Assembly: GCA_015232465.1 (NCBI GenBank)
Contig: JADFZO010000024.1
Coordinates: 1 to 37,689, forward strand
Reading direction: 5' to 3'
DNA: 37,689 bases
Origin: Desulfamplus sp.
GTDB lineage: Bacteria; Desulfobacterota; Desulfobacteria; Desulfobacterales; Desulfobacteraceae
Shown: in pieces, positions 25,033 to 34,096 of the stretch
How the letters are laid out: each line of letters opens with the position of its first letter
Position numbering within the stretch: position 1 is the first letter of the stretch
Position numbers and translations under genes: made by a program
Notes under the pieces: model-generated
The model's database searches: none
The model's input: only the letters and a program-made list of their open reading frames with translations
What the model was told of the DNA's origin: nothing

Positions 25033-25998
25033 TTACTCCTTTTTTGTGTTTTGTTGCTGTTGAGCCTCTTGAGCCTGCTGCTTCTCTTGAGCCTGTTTAA
25101 TCAGAGCTTCAAATTTTTTCTTTAGCTCTTCTGACTTTTTATTGTCTTGTGGTAGTGAAGCTCCCTCATCAACAGCCCTGCTTTGAACTGGAAATGGTAT
25201 CTGTGCCCCATTATTTAAAGGAGTTGGCGTTAGCCCTTGTAGTGGGGGATTGGCTTGAGTATTTGGATCAATCAATCTTGCCATCACATTTATCTTTATT
25301 TCAGGCTGAATTTTGCTGTCTGTCTCTAAAATTATAACATCATAGTAAAATCCTGGCTCTTTTTTTAGATTTTCAACTGTAATTGAGTAGCTCTTTTTAG
25401 CTGCATCTGATTTATCCTCTTTGAGTTCATATTTTATATTTTTACCCTCTTGAGCACGAATTTTTAGAACTTCAAATGGAAACTTTGCCTCAGGCACAAC
25501 ATTTACTACAGATTTTAACTCCTCCCCCACTTTGCCATTAAAACGGATAACAGGGGGAGTTATAGTTACAAATTTTTCTACATCGCCTGATACAGTTAGT
25601 GTAGATGATGGCTTTGTGTTGTCATTTGTCAGAACAGTAATGCTCTGATGGAGCTTGCGTCCGCCATAACCTCTTGTGTTTACCTTTATTGATATTTTGC
25701 CCTCTCCACCTGGAGAGATTTCTCTTGAATAAGAGACAGTAGAGCACCCTCAACCAGTTTTTACCTTTTCAACTTTAAGGATATCTGTACCTTTATTCAT
25801 AATAACAAAATCGTGTAAAATATCTTCACCTTCAACTGAAGATGTAAACTGATAAACAGGTTCAGGAAAAAATACAGCGGGTGACTTTAAATCACCCTGT
25901 TTGTTCTGCTCTGGTGTTGTATCAGCACTAAAAGCTGGTAGTGCTGCAAACATAAAAAAAAGCAGATAACATACAAAAATTTTAGCAGTTTGGTTCAT
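25033..25998 (-). CDS. Putative selenoprotein, DUF1573-like exported protein (in-frame UGA)
   Basis: 321 residues if the TGA at 25752-25750 is read as selenocysteine (residue 83). Reading through gives one uninterrupted frame from ATG 25998 to the stop at 25033. A Sec signal peptide (about residues 1-25, AFSA) is followed by a DUF1573-type beta-sandwich: PVYQFTSSVEGEDILHDF, VIMNKGTDILKVEKVKTG, then U-G-C-STVSYSREISPGGEGKI and TRGYGG. The family normally has a Cys-Gly-Cys motif at exactly this place, so TGA substitutes the first Cys. The C-terminal tail is coiled and Gln/Lys-rich. The first gene of the gsp cluster, it would act in the periplasm. The alternative is a nonsense mutation, but no other damage is seen. 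Confidence 0.8.
25702..25717 (-). promoter_or_regulatory. Candidate bacterial SECIS hairpin after in-frame UGA
   Basis: On the minus strand, CTCTCC (25717-25712), loop AGGT (25711-25708) and GGAGAG (25707-25702) form a perfect 6-bp stem, extendable by a U-G pair. The AGGU loop recalls the GGU recognised by SelB in the E. coli fdhF element. The loop begins 38 bases after the UGA, at or slightly beyond the spacing usually seen. A second hairpin (TCTCTT-ATTC-AAGAGA, 25736-25721) lies between UGA and this one and could shorten the effective distance. Confidence 0.5.
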
Positions 25999-26151
25999 AA
26001 CTTATAAACTCCTCATAAAATTTATTTAACTAAACTAAACAGACAAAGAACTAAAATGGTTATCTAATGCAAAAAGCAAACAAAAATAATAGTTATGTTG
26101 GTTAATGTCAATGTTCCTGTTTGTGGCACATTTCTAAATGACAATTGGTGG

Positions 26152-27105
26152 TTATCTTCGTAATTTCTGTTCAGGGCTTACACCCTCATCAAGAATAATA
26201 ACCTCAACTCTACGGTTTTGCTGTCTTCCAGCCTCTGTGTCATTGCCAGCAATTGGATACTCTTCTCCATACCCCTTTGTGATCATTCGCTCGCTGTCAA
26301 TACCACTCTCCATCAATGCTGAAAATACAGCAATGGCTCGCTGATTTGAAAGTCCAAGATTATAGTTGTTACTGCCTCTACTATCTGTGTGCCCCTCAAT
26401 CAAAAGCTGCCTTTTGGGGTATTTTTGCAAAAAAAATGCCAACTTATCAACTATCAAAAGCCCGCCTTCCAAAAGCCGTGATTTATTAACCTCAAATAAA
26501 ATGTTCCCAAGAGTTACTACAGCACCTCTATCTGTCATCTCTGCGTGAAGCTCTGCAAGCTCTTTTTCAAGCTGCAATTTTTCAGCAAGTGCAGCCTCAG
26601 CCTCAAGCCTTGACTTTTCAGCAGCCCGCATCATCTCTTCAGAGTGCTGTTTTGCAAGCTCTGCTTCGTGAGCTTTTTGCTCCGCCTCACGAGCCTTTTG
26701 TTCAGCAATAGCCCGAGCAGCCTCAGATTCTTGCTCTCTTGCCTTTATCAAAATCTTATCTTTACTTATGCTAAGCTCTTCAATTGCTATTTCAGAGGCT
26801 TTAGATTCAGATAGTAAAATAGCAAGTTCAGCCTTTTTTTCAGCAATATATGCAAGATGCTCCATCTCTTTTGTGTTGTAGGTTTTTGCTGCTTTTTCTG
26901 CTCTATCTAATGTCTGTTTTGCATCATATAGGGCAACTGGAGCGTTAGAAGCAACCCCTTTTGTTGTCTCTGCGTTTTGGTATGCTGCCCTCGCTCTCTC
27001 AAGAGCCTTATTTTGAACTGGACCAGATGTACAGCTATTTATTAAAAAAGTTGCAGTAAGAGCAATTAATATAGATATTTTATAATGATTTGCTTTATAT
27101 TTCAT
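26152..27105 (-). CDS. Lipoprotein with DUF4398-like helices and OmpA peptidoglycan-binding domain
   Basis: 317 residues. The lipoprotein signal ends at lipobox LINSC (Cys25). Residues about 30-100 resemble DUF4398 (ALERARAAYQNAE, YDAKQTLDRAEKAAKTYN). A long Ala/Glu/Lys coiled coil covers about 90-190. The OmpA-like domain follows (about 195-305), with LFEVNKSRLLEGG, the peptidoglycan-binding signature IEGHTDSRGSNNYNLGLSNQRA and NRRVEVIIL. It probably tethers the outer membrane to peptidoglycan. It lies 50 bases downstream of another DUF4398-like lipoprotein gene, with which it appears to be paired. Confidence 0.9.
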   Translation of the reverse strand: MKYKANHYKISILIALTATFLINSCTSGPVQNKALERARAAYQNAETTKGVASNAPVALYDAKQTLDRAEKAAKTYNTKEMEHLAYIAEKKAELAILLSESKASEIAIEELSISKDKILIKAREQESEAARAIAEQKAREAEQKAHEAELAKQHSEEMMRAAEKSRLEAEAALAEKLQLEKELAELHAEMTDRGAVVTLGNILFEVNKSRLLEGGLLIVDKLAFFLQKYPKRQLLIEGHTDSRGSNNYNLGLSNQRAIAVFSALMESGIDSERMITKGYGEEYPIAGNDTEAGRQQNRRVEVIILDEGVSPEQKLRR

Positions 27106-27155
27106 ACCAATTTTTTCCTTATAACTTATAACTGTCTTTGTAAATGTATCTGTTT

Positions 27156-27563
27156 TTAATACCTCTGCTGATTTCTATTAACCTCATTTTGTAGAGTGTC
27201 GATGCTATCACGCAAATCTTTTTCTATCCTTTTAATCTTTTTAGTCTGAGATTTTACTTCAGCAACCTTTGCATCTATGGCAGCCTCGTCAGCTAAACGT
27301 TGTGCCAAGATAAAATCCTCTTTTTGGGCAGCCTCTTTAGCTTTTGTAAGTTTTTCTTCTGCAATTCTAACATCTAAAGGGGCGTTGAGAGTAGCACTGT
27401 TTTCTATTGCCATTTTAATCGCCATCTCTGCATCAGATATGTTTTTAATAGGTTTTGGAGACTTTGAGGCACACCCAGTAATGTTGTTCATCGCAAAAAG
27501 GATTACAATAAAAAGCAAGATTGTTATAAATTGAGAGTTGATAGTATAATATTTTGATTTCAT
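27156..27563 (-). CDS. DUF4398-like lipoprotein
   Basis: 135 residues. Signal peptide with lipobox NITGC (Cys31). The mature part is helical: SDAEMAIKMAIENSATLNAPLDVRIAEEKL, then repeated Ala/Lys/Glu heptads and a C-terminal coiled coil. The pattern ISDAEMAI...A.LDVRIAEEKLTKAKEA fits DUF4398, often found next to OmpA-domain lipoproteins, as here. Probably outer-membrane anchored; the function is not established. Confidence 0.85.
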   Translation of the reverse strand: MKSKYYTINSQFITILLFIVILFAMNNITGCASKSPKPIKNISDAEMAIKMAIENSATLNAPLDVRIAEEKLTKAKEAAQKEDFILAQRLADEAAIDAKVAEVKSQTKKIKRIEKDLRDSIDTLQNEVNRNQQRY

Positions 27564-27593
27564 AAATTTTACCTCACCATTTCAAGTAGTCAT

Positions 27594-28625
27594 CTAAAGT
27601 AGGCTACAAATACGTTTCCAGCCATGGTCTGGTATTTGGGCACCTATTACCTGACACACCTCATAACCGCAAGCTGATGCAATTTCACCACTTTTTTCTA
27701 TGGAGTAGCTATTTGCAATGCCATAAAGAAAGCCAGCAGCCCATAGATCACCAGCACCAGTAGTATCTTTAGCCTCTTTACCAGTTTTGGCATGAATACG
27801 CACTATTTGCGATTTCGATTGAGGCTCATCTTTGTAGGCTATGTAACTCCCTTTAGAACCAATTTTTAAAACTGCCACCATAACATCTTTAGATAGAGCA
27901 TCAATCGCCTTTGATTCATCTAAAAAGCCTGTGTATTCATAAGCTTCGTCCTCATTTGCAAATAAAATATCGACATACTCTCTTACAATCTCACTTAGTA
28001 TCCCCTTTGATGCCTGAACCACATCAAAACTTGCCAAATCAAGGGCAATAAGAGCACCAGCTTTTTTTGCACTTTTTAAACATGCCATCATAAGATCACG
28101 ATTAAATAGAAGATACCCCTCCATAATGGCAATTCCACAATCTTTAAACATATCAGGTGTGATTGACTCTGGTTTTAATTCTGTTGAAGCTCCAAGATAG
28201 GTAAACATTGATCGTTGAGCATCTGGCGTGATTATTGATAGCACTTTGCCAGTTGGTGTCAACGATGTCTCAAAGATTGTCTCAACATTTGATTTTTTAA
28301 GATTTTCCTCATGAAAATTGCCGTAATAATCATTGCCACGTTTTCCAACAAAACCAGCTCTACCTCCAAGTTTTCCAATACCAATAATTGTATTGCAGAC
28401 AGCACCACCCGGCACAACAATCAGCTTGTTATTGCTATCTCTATCAGAGATTTTTCTTAAAATATCGACAATATAGGAGTCATCTACAAGGGTCATTCCA
28501 CCTTTTTGCTTGTCAATCTCTAAAAGAAAATCGTCAGTTTCATGTATTAAAAGATCAATTAGAGCTGATCCCACCCCTGTTATTTTTGAGCTTTTGATTC
28601 TGTTTTTAATGATATTATTGGACAT
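27594..28625 (-). CDS. PfkB-family sugar or nucleoside kinase
   Basis: 343 residues, a ribokinase-fold enzyme that phosphorylates a sugar or nucleoside from ATP. The N-terminal pattern is GVGSALIDLLI. PGGAVCNTIIGIGKLGG is the first PfkB signature region; the second is DTTGAGDLWAAGFLYG with catalytic base Asp293 and the anion hole Gly-Ala-Gly. The layout resembles the adenosine-kinase-like branch often annotated only as carbohydrate kinase; the substrate cannot be assigned. Start ATG 28625 has AAGGTG a few bases upstream. It lies 121 bases downstream of glgA. Confidence 0.9.
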   Translation of the reverse strand: MSNNIIKNRIKSSKITGVGSALIDLLIHETDDFLLEIDKQKGGMTLVDDSYIVDILRKISDRDSNNKLIVVPGGAVCNTIIGIGKLGGRAGFVGKRGNDYYGNFHEENLKKSNVETIFETSLTPTGKVLSIITPDAQRSMFTYLGASTELKPESITPDMFKDCGIAIMEGYLLFNRDLMMACLKSAKKAGALIALDLASFDVVQASKGILSEIVREYVDILFANEDEAYEYTGFLDESKAIDALSKDVMVAVLKIGSKGSYIAYKDEPQSKSQIVRIHAKTGKEAKDTTGAGDLWAAGFLYGIANSYSIEKSGEIASACGYEVCQVIGAQIPDHGWKRICSLL

Positions 28626-28711
28626 TTTTCACCTTTTTACAGCGTAAATTTAAAAAACAAGATAAAAGATAGCTATGAGCCTCTATTTTGTAAAGCATTT
28701 TCTTAGAAAGA

Positions 28712-28755
28712 CAACTCTGTAACACCACCCTTTTTAATACAAAACATCAGAGTTG
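28712..28755 (-). other. Inverted repeat at the end of glgA
   Basis: CAACTCTG (28712-28719) and CAGAGTTG (28748-28755) are perfect 8-bp inverted arms separated by 28 bases, spanning the glgA stop codon within the 121-base gap before the PfkB gene. The loop is long and only a weak T-rich stretch follows on the minus strand, so a terminator or processing hairpin is uncertain. Confidence 0.3.
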
Positions 28756-30210
28756 AGAATATAAAATCTCATACTGCTTTGCACTCTCTTCCCATGTAAA
28801 TTTTTGCTCCATTGCACGCATCTGCATCTGAAGAAATATAGATTTATGATCCAAATAGAGTTTGATCGCCCTTATTAATGCCTCATAGCAGTTGTGGGTA
28901 TCTGGGTAACCAAAACTTATACCAGTTGCAATATTAGAATTGTCGTAATCATAGGAGAGTCCTAAAACAGTATCTTGTAAGCCTCCAGTCTGCCTTATAA
29001 TCGGAATCGTGCCATAAGCAAGGCTATAGAGCTGATTTAATCCGCAAGGCTCAAACAGAGAGGGCATCATAAAAAAATCTGACCCTGCCTCAATTAAATG
29101 TGCTAAACCATTGTCATAGCCGTTAATAAAGCTCATTTTATGTGGATAATGCTTTTGGAGATGGTGAATCCACAAGCTGTAACGGTGCTCACCTGAGCCA
29201 ACCATCACAATCTGAATAGGTGCATCTTCATAAAGCAGCCTCTCAAGTGCTGGAAGCAGATAGTCAAACCCCTTTTGAGAAGTTAATCTGCTAACAAGAC
29301 CAAATAGAGGAGCGTTGCTCTCTAAAGGCAGCCCCATTTTAGCTTGAAGATCAGACTTACAAAGAGATTTTCCAGCCATATTTTTTATAGAAAAATGGTG
29401 GTTAAGATATTTATCAGTTTTTGGATTCCACAGCTTGTAATCGCAACCATTTAGGATTCCTGTAAAATTTTGTTCTCTTTTCCTTAGGTATAGCCACAAA
29501 TTTTTGTGAGATGTTTGAGGCTCAAGAAGCTCAAGATAGTAGCCATGACTTACAGCATTTATGGCATCAGCGTACATTATACCGCACTTTAATAGGTTTA
29601 AAGCTCCATACTCCTCCATCAATTCGCTAGTAAAACGTATCGGCAAGATGCCAATAGCATCAATCCATTTTGCATCTGTTATCCCCTGATACTCCCCATT
29701 GTGGATAGTTAAAAGAGTTTTGGTGTTTTTAAACTCTGGGCGTAGGGTAGGGTGGTATGGGTAGTGCTCTTTAAGATAGTAGGGCAAAATAGCTGTCTGC
29801 CAATCATTGCAGTGGATAATATCTGGTATCCATTTTTCGTATAACAACTGCTCTAATGCAGCTTTACAAAAAAATGAAAAACGAAGCGCATTATCTTGAT
29901 ATGGATAAGCACCATCATCATATATGCCATCACGGCTAAAAAAGTCGTGATATTCAATGAGCCTTAACTCTATTCCATCAATATCTGCATAATGGACAAG
30001 AGATGCGTAGCGACTCGAGTAGTTAAGATTAAAATAGAGAGACTCTGATTTGACAAGTTTGGGCAATATGCTGTTTTTATATTTAGGAAGAATAACCCTA
30101 ACATCATGCCCTCTATCTGCAAGTGCCCTTGGGAGTGCTGCCGTAAAATCAGCAAGCCCGCCTGTTTTTATAATTCCGTCCATCTCAGATGCTACAATCA
30201 ATATTTTCAT
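28747..30210 (-). CDS. glgA: Glycogen (starch) synthase, GT5 family
   Basis: 487 residues. It transfers glucose from ADP- or UDP-glucose to alpha-1,4-glucan. The N-terminal ADP-glucose loop is KTGGLAD (residues 15-21). PDIIHCNDWQTAILPYYLK and TIHNGEYQG are typical of GlgA, as are the C-terminal SRLTSQKGFDYL and the nucleotide-sugar motif MMPSLFEPCGLNQLYSLAYG with TGGLQDTV. The start is ATG 30210, five bases after GGGGAG; a GTG at 30216 is an alternative. It lies between mltF and a PfkB kinase, with no other glg genes visible. Confidence 0.94.
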   Translation of the reverse strand: MKILIVASEMDGIIKTGGLADFTAALPRALADRGHDVRVILPKYKNSILPKLVKSESLYFNLNYSSRYASLVHYADIDGIELRLIEYHDFFSRDGIYDDGAYPYQDNALRFSFFCKAALEQLLYEKWIPDIIHCNDWQTAILPYYLKEHYPYHPTLRPEFKNTKTLLTIHNGEYQGITDAKWIDAIGILPIRFTSELMEEYGALNLLKCGIMYADAINAVSHGYYLELLEPQTSHKNLWLYLRKREQNFTGILNGCDYKLWNPKTDKYLNHHFSIKNMAGKSLCKSDLQAKMGLPLESNAPLFGLVSRLTSQKGFDYLLPALERLLYEDAPIQIVMVGSGEHRYSLWIHHLQKHYPHKMSFINGYDNGLAHLIEAGSDFFMMPSLFEPCGLNQLYSLAYGTIPIIRQTGGLQDTVLGLSYDYDNSNIATGISFGYPDTHNCYEALIRAIKLYLDHKSIFLQMQMRAMEQKFTWEESAKQYEILYSQL

Positions 30211-30271
30211 CTCCACTCCCCATATAACAAAGTTTTAGACTATTTAAAGATGAGTTAAAAGCTAAATTATA

Positions 30272-31690
30272 TTAGCTCGAACTGGTCGCTTTTTGCTTTA
30301 AAATATCGTAGTAGGCAAAAATTTTTTTAATATATCGTATTGGCTCATCTCCGCGAGCATAACCATATTTTGTTTTTGAGTAATATTTAGGTCTGCTCAA
30401 AAGGGGTAGGGTATAGCTAATCGAATCCCATACATTTGGATCAAGCCCTTGAATTGCTGCTATCTCTTGAGCATCAAGAACATGCCCATAACCTACATTA
30501 TAACTTGCAAGTGCAAATTTAATTCTATCTGTTGAGTCGTGCACATCGTTAAATTTATTGTAAAGAAGGCTCAAGTAACCAATGCCAGCCCTTATATTTT
30601 GAGCAATATTTTGCCTGTTGGTTATCCCCATTTCTTTTGCAACCCTTTCTGTAACCTGCATAAGTCCCCTTACGCCTGTTTCACTTCGAGCTTTAGGCTC
30701 AAAACGGGACTCTTGATAGATTAAAGCAGCAACAAGCCTCCAATCAAAGCCATGTCGTTCTGACTCTTTAATAATCGTCTTTTGATATTTAGGCAGCCTC
30801 TTTTCAATGTCGTTGTGAAATGCCTTTAAATCTGAGTAGTCAAATTGCGTTACAAGGTGTCCATAGTATTTTTCATATATTCTATTAAAAATTCCATTAT
30901 GTTTAATAATATCAAAGAATTGCACCATCTTATTAGATAGAGCTATATTGCCCTGACGAACTGCCCAAGCAACGTGCTCTTTATCTTGAATAGATATTCC
31001 AATGCAGATATCAGGATAATAACGGCGATTAAGCCTTGCAATGTGAGAATCTGCGATTGTGTAGCTAATATCGTCCTCATTATCTGATACCATGCGAAGT
31101 AGCTCTTCAGTAGATAGATCATCATAAAGCACAACATTAATATCAATGCCCCCACTTTTAAGCTCTATTAAACGCTCATAATAGGTGCTATTTTTGCTAA
31201 CGTGAATAGCTCTTCCTGCAATCTCTTTAATGTTTTGAATTGGCAATTTACTCTTATGGTAAATAAATTTTTGTTCAACATCCATGTATGGCTGGGTAAA
31301 TAGCATCTCTTTTTCTCTTTTTTCTGTGATTGTAATGCCAGCAGCGATAAAATCACCCCTATCCATATCAAGATAGGAGAAGATGTTATCTGTGCCCGGT
31401 GTTATCACCTCTAAATCAACTTGAAGAAAAGTGGCGAACTCATTTGCCAACTCATACTCAAAACCCATTGGTTGATCTCGGTAGATGTAGTATGAATTTG
31501 CACTATTTTCAGTGATCATACGTATTTTGCCAGCTCGAACTATCTTGGTTAAAGCCTGTTTATAGATACTCTCAGCCTCTTGTCTGGCTAATTGTGCTCT
31601 TCTTTTAACATGGATAGTAATAGCTATAAGCGATGCTATCATTAATAAGATAATCGTAAAGATAAAATAGTTTTCAAAAATTTTTTTCAT
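30272..31690 (-). CDS. mltF: MltF-like membrane-bound lytic transglycosylase
   Basis: 472 residues. An N-terminal membrane anchor (about residues 8-28) is followed by a solute-binding family 3 regulatory domain (about 50-275; GFEYELANEFATFLQVDLEV, AAGITITEKREKEMLFTQPY). A goose-lysozyme-like SLT catalytic domain follows (about 300-430). The catalytic acid is Glu327 in YQESRFEP, followed by RGLMQV and ASYNVGYGHV. It cleaves peptidoglycan glycan strands to anhydro-muropeptides. Start ATG 31690 with AAGGTG five bases upstream. Confidence 0.93.
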   Translation of the reverse strand: MKKIFENYFIFTIILLMIASLIAITIHVKRRAQLARQEAESIYKQALTKIVRAGKIRMITENSANSYYIYRDQPMGFEYELANEFATFLQVDLEVITPGTDNIFSYLDMDRGDFIAAGITITEKREKEMLFTQPYMDVEQKFIYHKSKLPIQNIKEIAGRAIHVSKNSTYYERLIELKSGGIDINVVLYDDLSTEELLRMVSDNEDDISYTIADSHIARLNRRYYPDICIGISIQDKEHVAWAVRQGNIALSNKMVQFFDIIKHNGIFNRIYEKYYGHLVTQFDYSDLKAFHNDIEKRLPKYQKTIIKESERHGFDWRLVAALIYQESRFEPKARSETGVRGLMQVTERVAKEMGITNRQNIAQNIRAGIGYLSLLYNKFNDVHDSTDRIKFALASYNVGYGHVLDAQEIAAIQGLDPNVWDSISYTLPLLSRPKYYSKTKYGYARGDEPIRYIKKIFAYYDILKQKATSSS

Positions 31691-31769
31691 ATTTTCACCT
31701 TCTAATTACCTTCAATAACCTTAATCAATAGATGTATAAAAGAACAAAGATTAGGGGTAGGGTAGGAGG

Positions 31770-34055
31770 TTATGAATCTGACTCTTTTATGATCTCAACA
31801 TGGTTCACATTATGGTATCCTCGAGGTAATTTCCTACCTCTATATCCCCGTCTGCCATGATAATTTTGCTGATTTGATGGGTTAAGTTTTAAGAGATGCT
31901 TTGCTGTATGTATAGCAATTGATGCACCATAAGGCAACACCTTCAAAACTTTGATCCTCTCTCCGTCTGGTTTTGTCAGCTCCTCAAATGGAATGCCAAT
32001 TATCTTATTTCCTTTGCCCTTGTCCAATATTGGCATCTGACTTACTGGAAATATTATGCACCTGCCAGTTGTAGTAATAGCAATAATAAGATCGCTCTTT
32101 TCATTATCAATATATTGCGGAGGCAATAGCGACCCATTTTCAGTAAGATTGATAATAGCTTTCCCATTTTTTACCTTTGAATAGAGGTTTGAGATTTGAG
32201 TAACAAAACCAAAACCAATATCAGAGGCAAGCAGAATAAGGCTATTGTCATCTTCGCTTGCTATCATAAATTTTATAGTAGCTTCAGGCTTGATAATAAG
32301 CCGACCGCTTAATGGTTCGCCCATTCCGCGAGCTGACGGAAATGTGTGAGATGCAATAGAGTAGCTTCTGCCTTCAGAGTCAAGAAATATTGCCTGACGA
32401 TTGCTCATAGTGTTAGCAGCAATAAGAAGCTCATCACCAGATTTAAATTTAACCTTTTGAGGATCAAAATCGTGCCCCTTTGCTGATCTAATCCACCCAT
32501 TTTGGGATAAAATTATGGTCAAAGGCTCAAGAGTGATAATATCCTCTTTTGAGAATGCTTCAGCCTCTTTTCGCTCTTTTATTGGGGAGCGTCTCTCATC
32601 GCCATGAGTCTTAATATCTTGACGAATCTCCTTTTTAATAAGGTTATGAAGATGATTTGGAGATGATAGCGATTTTTCGATAGATAGCTTCTCTTTTTCA
32701 AGCTCATCTCGCTCTGTTCGTATTTTGATCTCTTCAAGTTTTGCAAGATGTCGAAGTTTTATCTCAAGTATGGCATCAGCTTGCATCTCACTTAAACCAA
32801 ATTTTTGGATAAGCTCCAATTTTGGCTCATCAGAACCTCTGATTATCTCAATAACCTCATCAATATTAAGAAAAGCTACCAAAAGCCCATCAAGTATGTG
32901 AACACGCTCTAACACCTGATTTAATCTATGTTTGAGCCGTTTTGTTACTGTGAGAACTCTAAAATCTATCCACTCTTTTAAGATTGTTAAAAGGTTTTTC
33001 ACCTCTGGTTTGCCGTTTATACCGATCATGTTCATGTTGACGCGATAGGATCGCTCAAGGTCAGTAGTTGCAAATAGGTGATCCATAAGAGATTCAGTCT
33101 CAAGATTTTGTTTAGATTTGACAGATTTTTGAACAATAACAATACGGGTAGGGTTTTGGTGATCAGACTCATCACGCAGATCAACAACCATAGGAAGTTT
33201 TTTTGCCTCCATCTGAGCTGCAATCTGCTCAATTATCTTTTCACCAGATGCGTGGTAGGGTAGGGCAGTTACAACAATTTCGCCATCTTCAACATGGTAT
33301 TTAGCCCGCATCTTTATCCTGCCGCTGCCTGTTAAATACATCTCTTTTATCTCACTTTGAGGCGTTATAATTTCAGCATCAGTAGGGTAATCAGGAGCTT
33401 TTATAAACTCCATTATGGCTAAAATATCTGCATCAGGATTATCTAACAGATAGATGCAGCCATTTGCAACCTCAACCAAATTGTGAGGCGGAATATCAGT
33501 TGCCATGCCAACCGCAATACCAGTTGTGCCGTTTAACAACAGATTTGGAAGGCGGGCTGGTAAAATAGTTGGCTCTTTTAAAGTGCCATCAAAGTTTGGA
33601 ATCCATTCAGTTGCCCCAAGATTTAATTCAGACAAGAGCAGTTCAGCATACTTAGAGAGCCTTGATTCAGTGTATCTCATTGCAGCAAAAGATTTTGGAT
33701 CATCAGGTGCCCCCCAGTTGCCTTGACCATCAAGTAACGTATAACGACAAGAAAATGGCTGTGCAAGCAGAACCATTGCCTCGTAACAGGCACTATCGCC
33801 GTGAGGGTGAAATTTGCCCAAAACATCGCCAACAGTTCTGGCAGATTTTTTATATTTTGCAGATGCAGAAAGCCCAAGCTGGCTCATGGCATATACAATC
33901 CTCCGTTGAACGGGCTTTAATCCATCGCCAATGTGAGGCAGAGCACGATCAAGAATTACATACATTGAGTAGTTAAGATAAGCCCTTTCGGCAAACTCAT
34001 GAAACGGCATCTTTTCAAAATCTTCAACTACTGCTGCTGATAAAGCTGAAGCCAT
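31770..34055 (-). CDS. parC: DNA topoisomerase IV subunit A
   Basis: 761 residues, close to the E. coli ParC length. It decatenates daughter chromosomes together with ParE. The winged-helix region is very close to Par[52 protein letters not shown]. The catalytic Tyr128 and the quinolone-pocket residues Ser88 and Glu92 are in wild-type form. The C-terminal domain has repeated beta-pinwheel blades without a clear GyrA box and ends in a basic tail ([13 protein letters not shown]). AAGGAG at 34075-34070 is 14 bases from ATG 34055. parE is not in the window. Confidence 0.93.
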   Translation of the reverse strand: MASALSAAVVEDFEKMPFHEFAERAYLNYSMYVILDRALPHIGDGLKPVQRRIVYAMSQLGLSASAKYKKSARTVGDVLGKFHPHGDSACYEAMVLLAQPFSCRYTLLDGQGNWGAPDDPKSFAAMRYTESRLSKYAELLLSELNLGATEWIPNFDGTLKEPTILPARLPNLLLNGTTGIAVGMATDIPPHNLVEVANGCIYLLDNPDADILAIMEFIKAPDYPTDAEIITPQSEIKEMYLTGSGRIKMRAKYHVEDGEIVVTALPYHASGEKIIEQIAAQMEAKKLPMVVDLRDESDHQNPTRIVIVQKSVKSKQNLETESLMDHLFATTDLERSYRVNMNMIGINGKPEVKNLLTILKEWIDFRVLTVTKRLKHRLNQVLERVHILDGLLVAFLNIDEVIEIIRGSDEPKLELIQKFGLSEMQADAILEIKLRHLAKLEEIKIRTERDELEKEKLSIEKSLSSPNHLHNLIKKEIRQDIKTHGDERRSPIKERKEAEAFSKEDIITLEPLTIILSQNGWIRSAKGHDFDPQKVKFKSGDELLIAANTMSNRQAIFLDSEGRSYSIASHTFPSARGMGEPLSGRLIIKPEATIKFMIASEDDNSLILLASDIGFGFVTQISNLYSKVKNGKAIINLTENGSLLPPQYIDNEKSDLIIAITTTGRCIIFPVSQMPILDKGKGNKIIGIPFEELTKPDGERIKVLKVLPYGASIAIHTAKHLLKLNPSNQQNYHGRRGYRGRKLPRGYHNVNHVEIIKESDS

Positions 34056-34096
34056 ATAATATATTTAATCTCCTTAAATTTTTAATACTATTTATC

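Noticed and set aside
25033-25530. Separate gene starting inside the DUF1573-like frame at a GTG
   Set aside because: It is in the same frame as the upstream part and lacks its own signal peptide; it is the C-terminal half of one protein.
25528-25998. Pseudogene call for the interrupted DUF1573-like gene
   Set aside because: A single TGA sits precisely at a conserved Cys codon and the frame is otherwise intact on both sides, with motif residues kept. Selenocysteine fits better, though a nonsense mutation or sequencing error remains possible.
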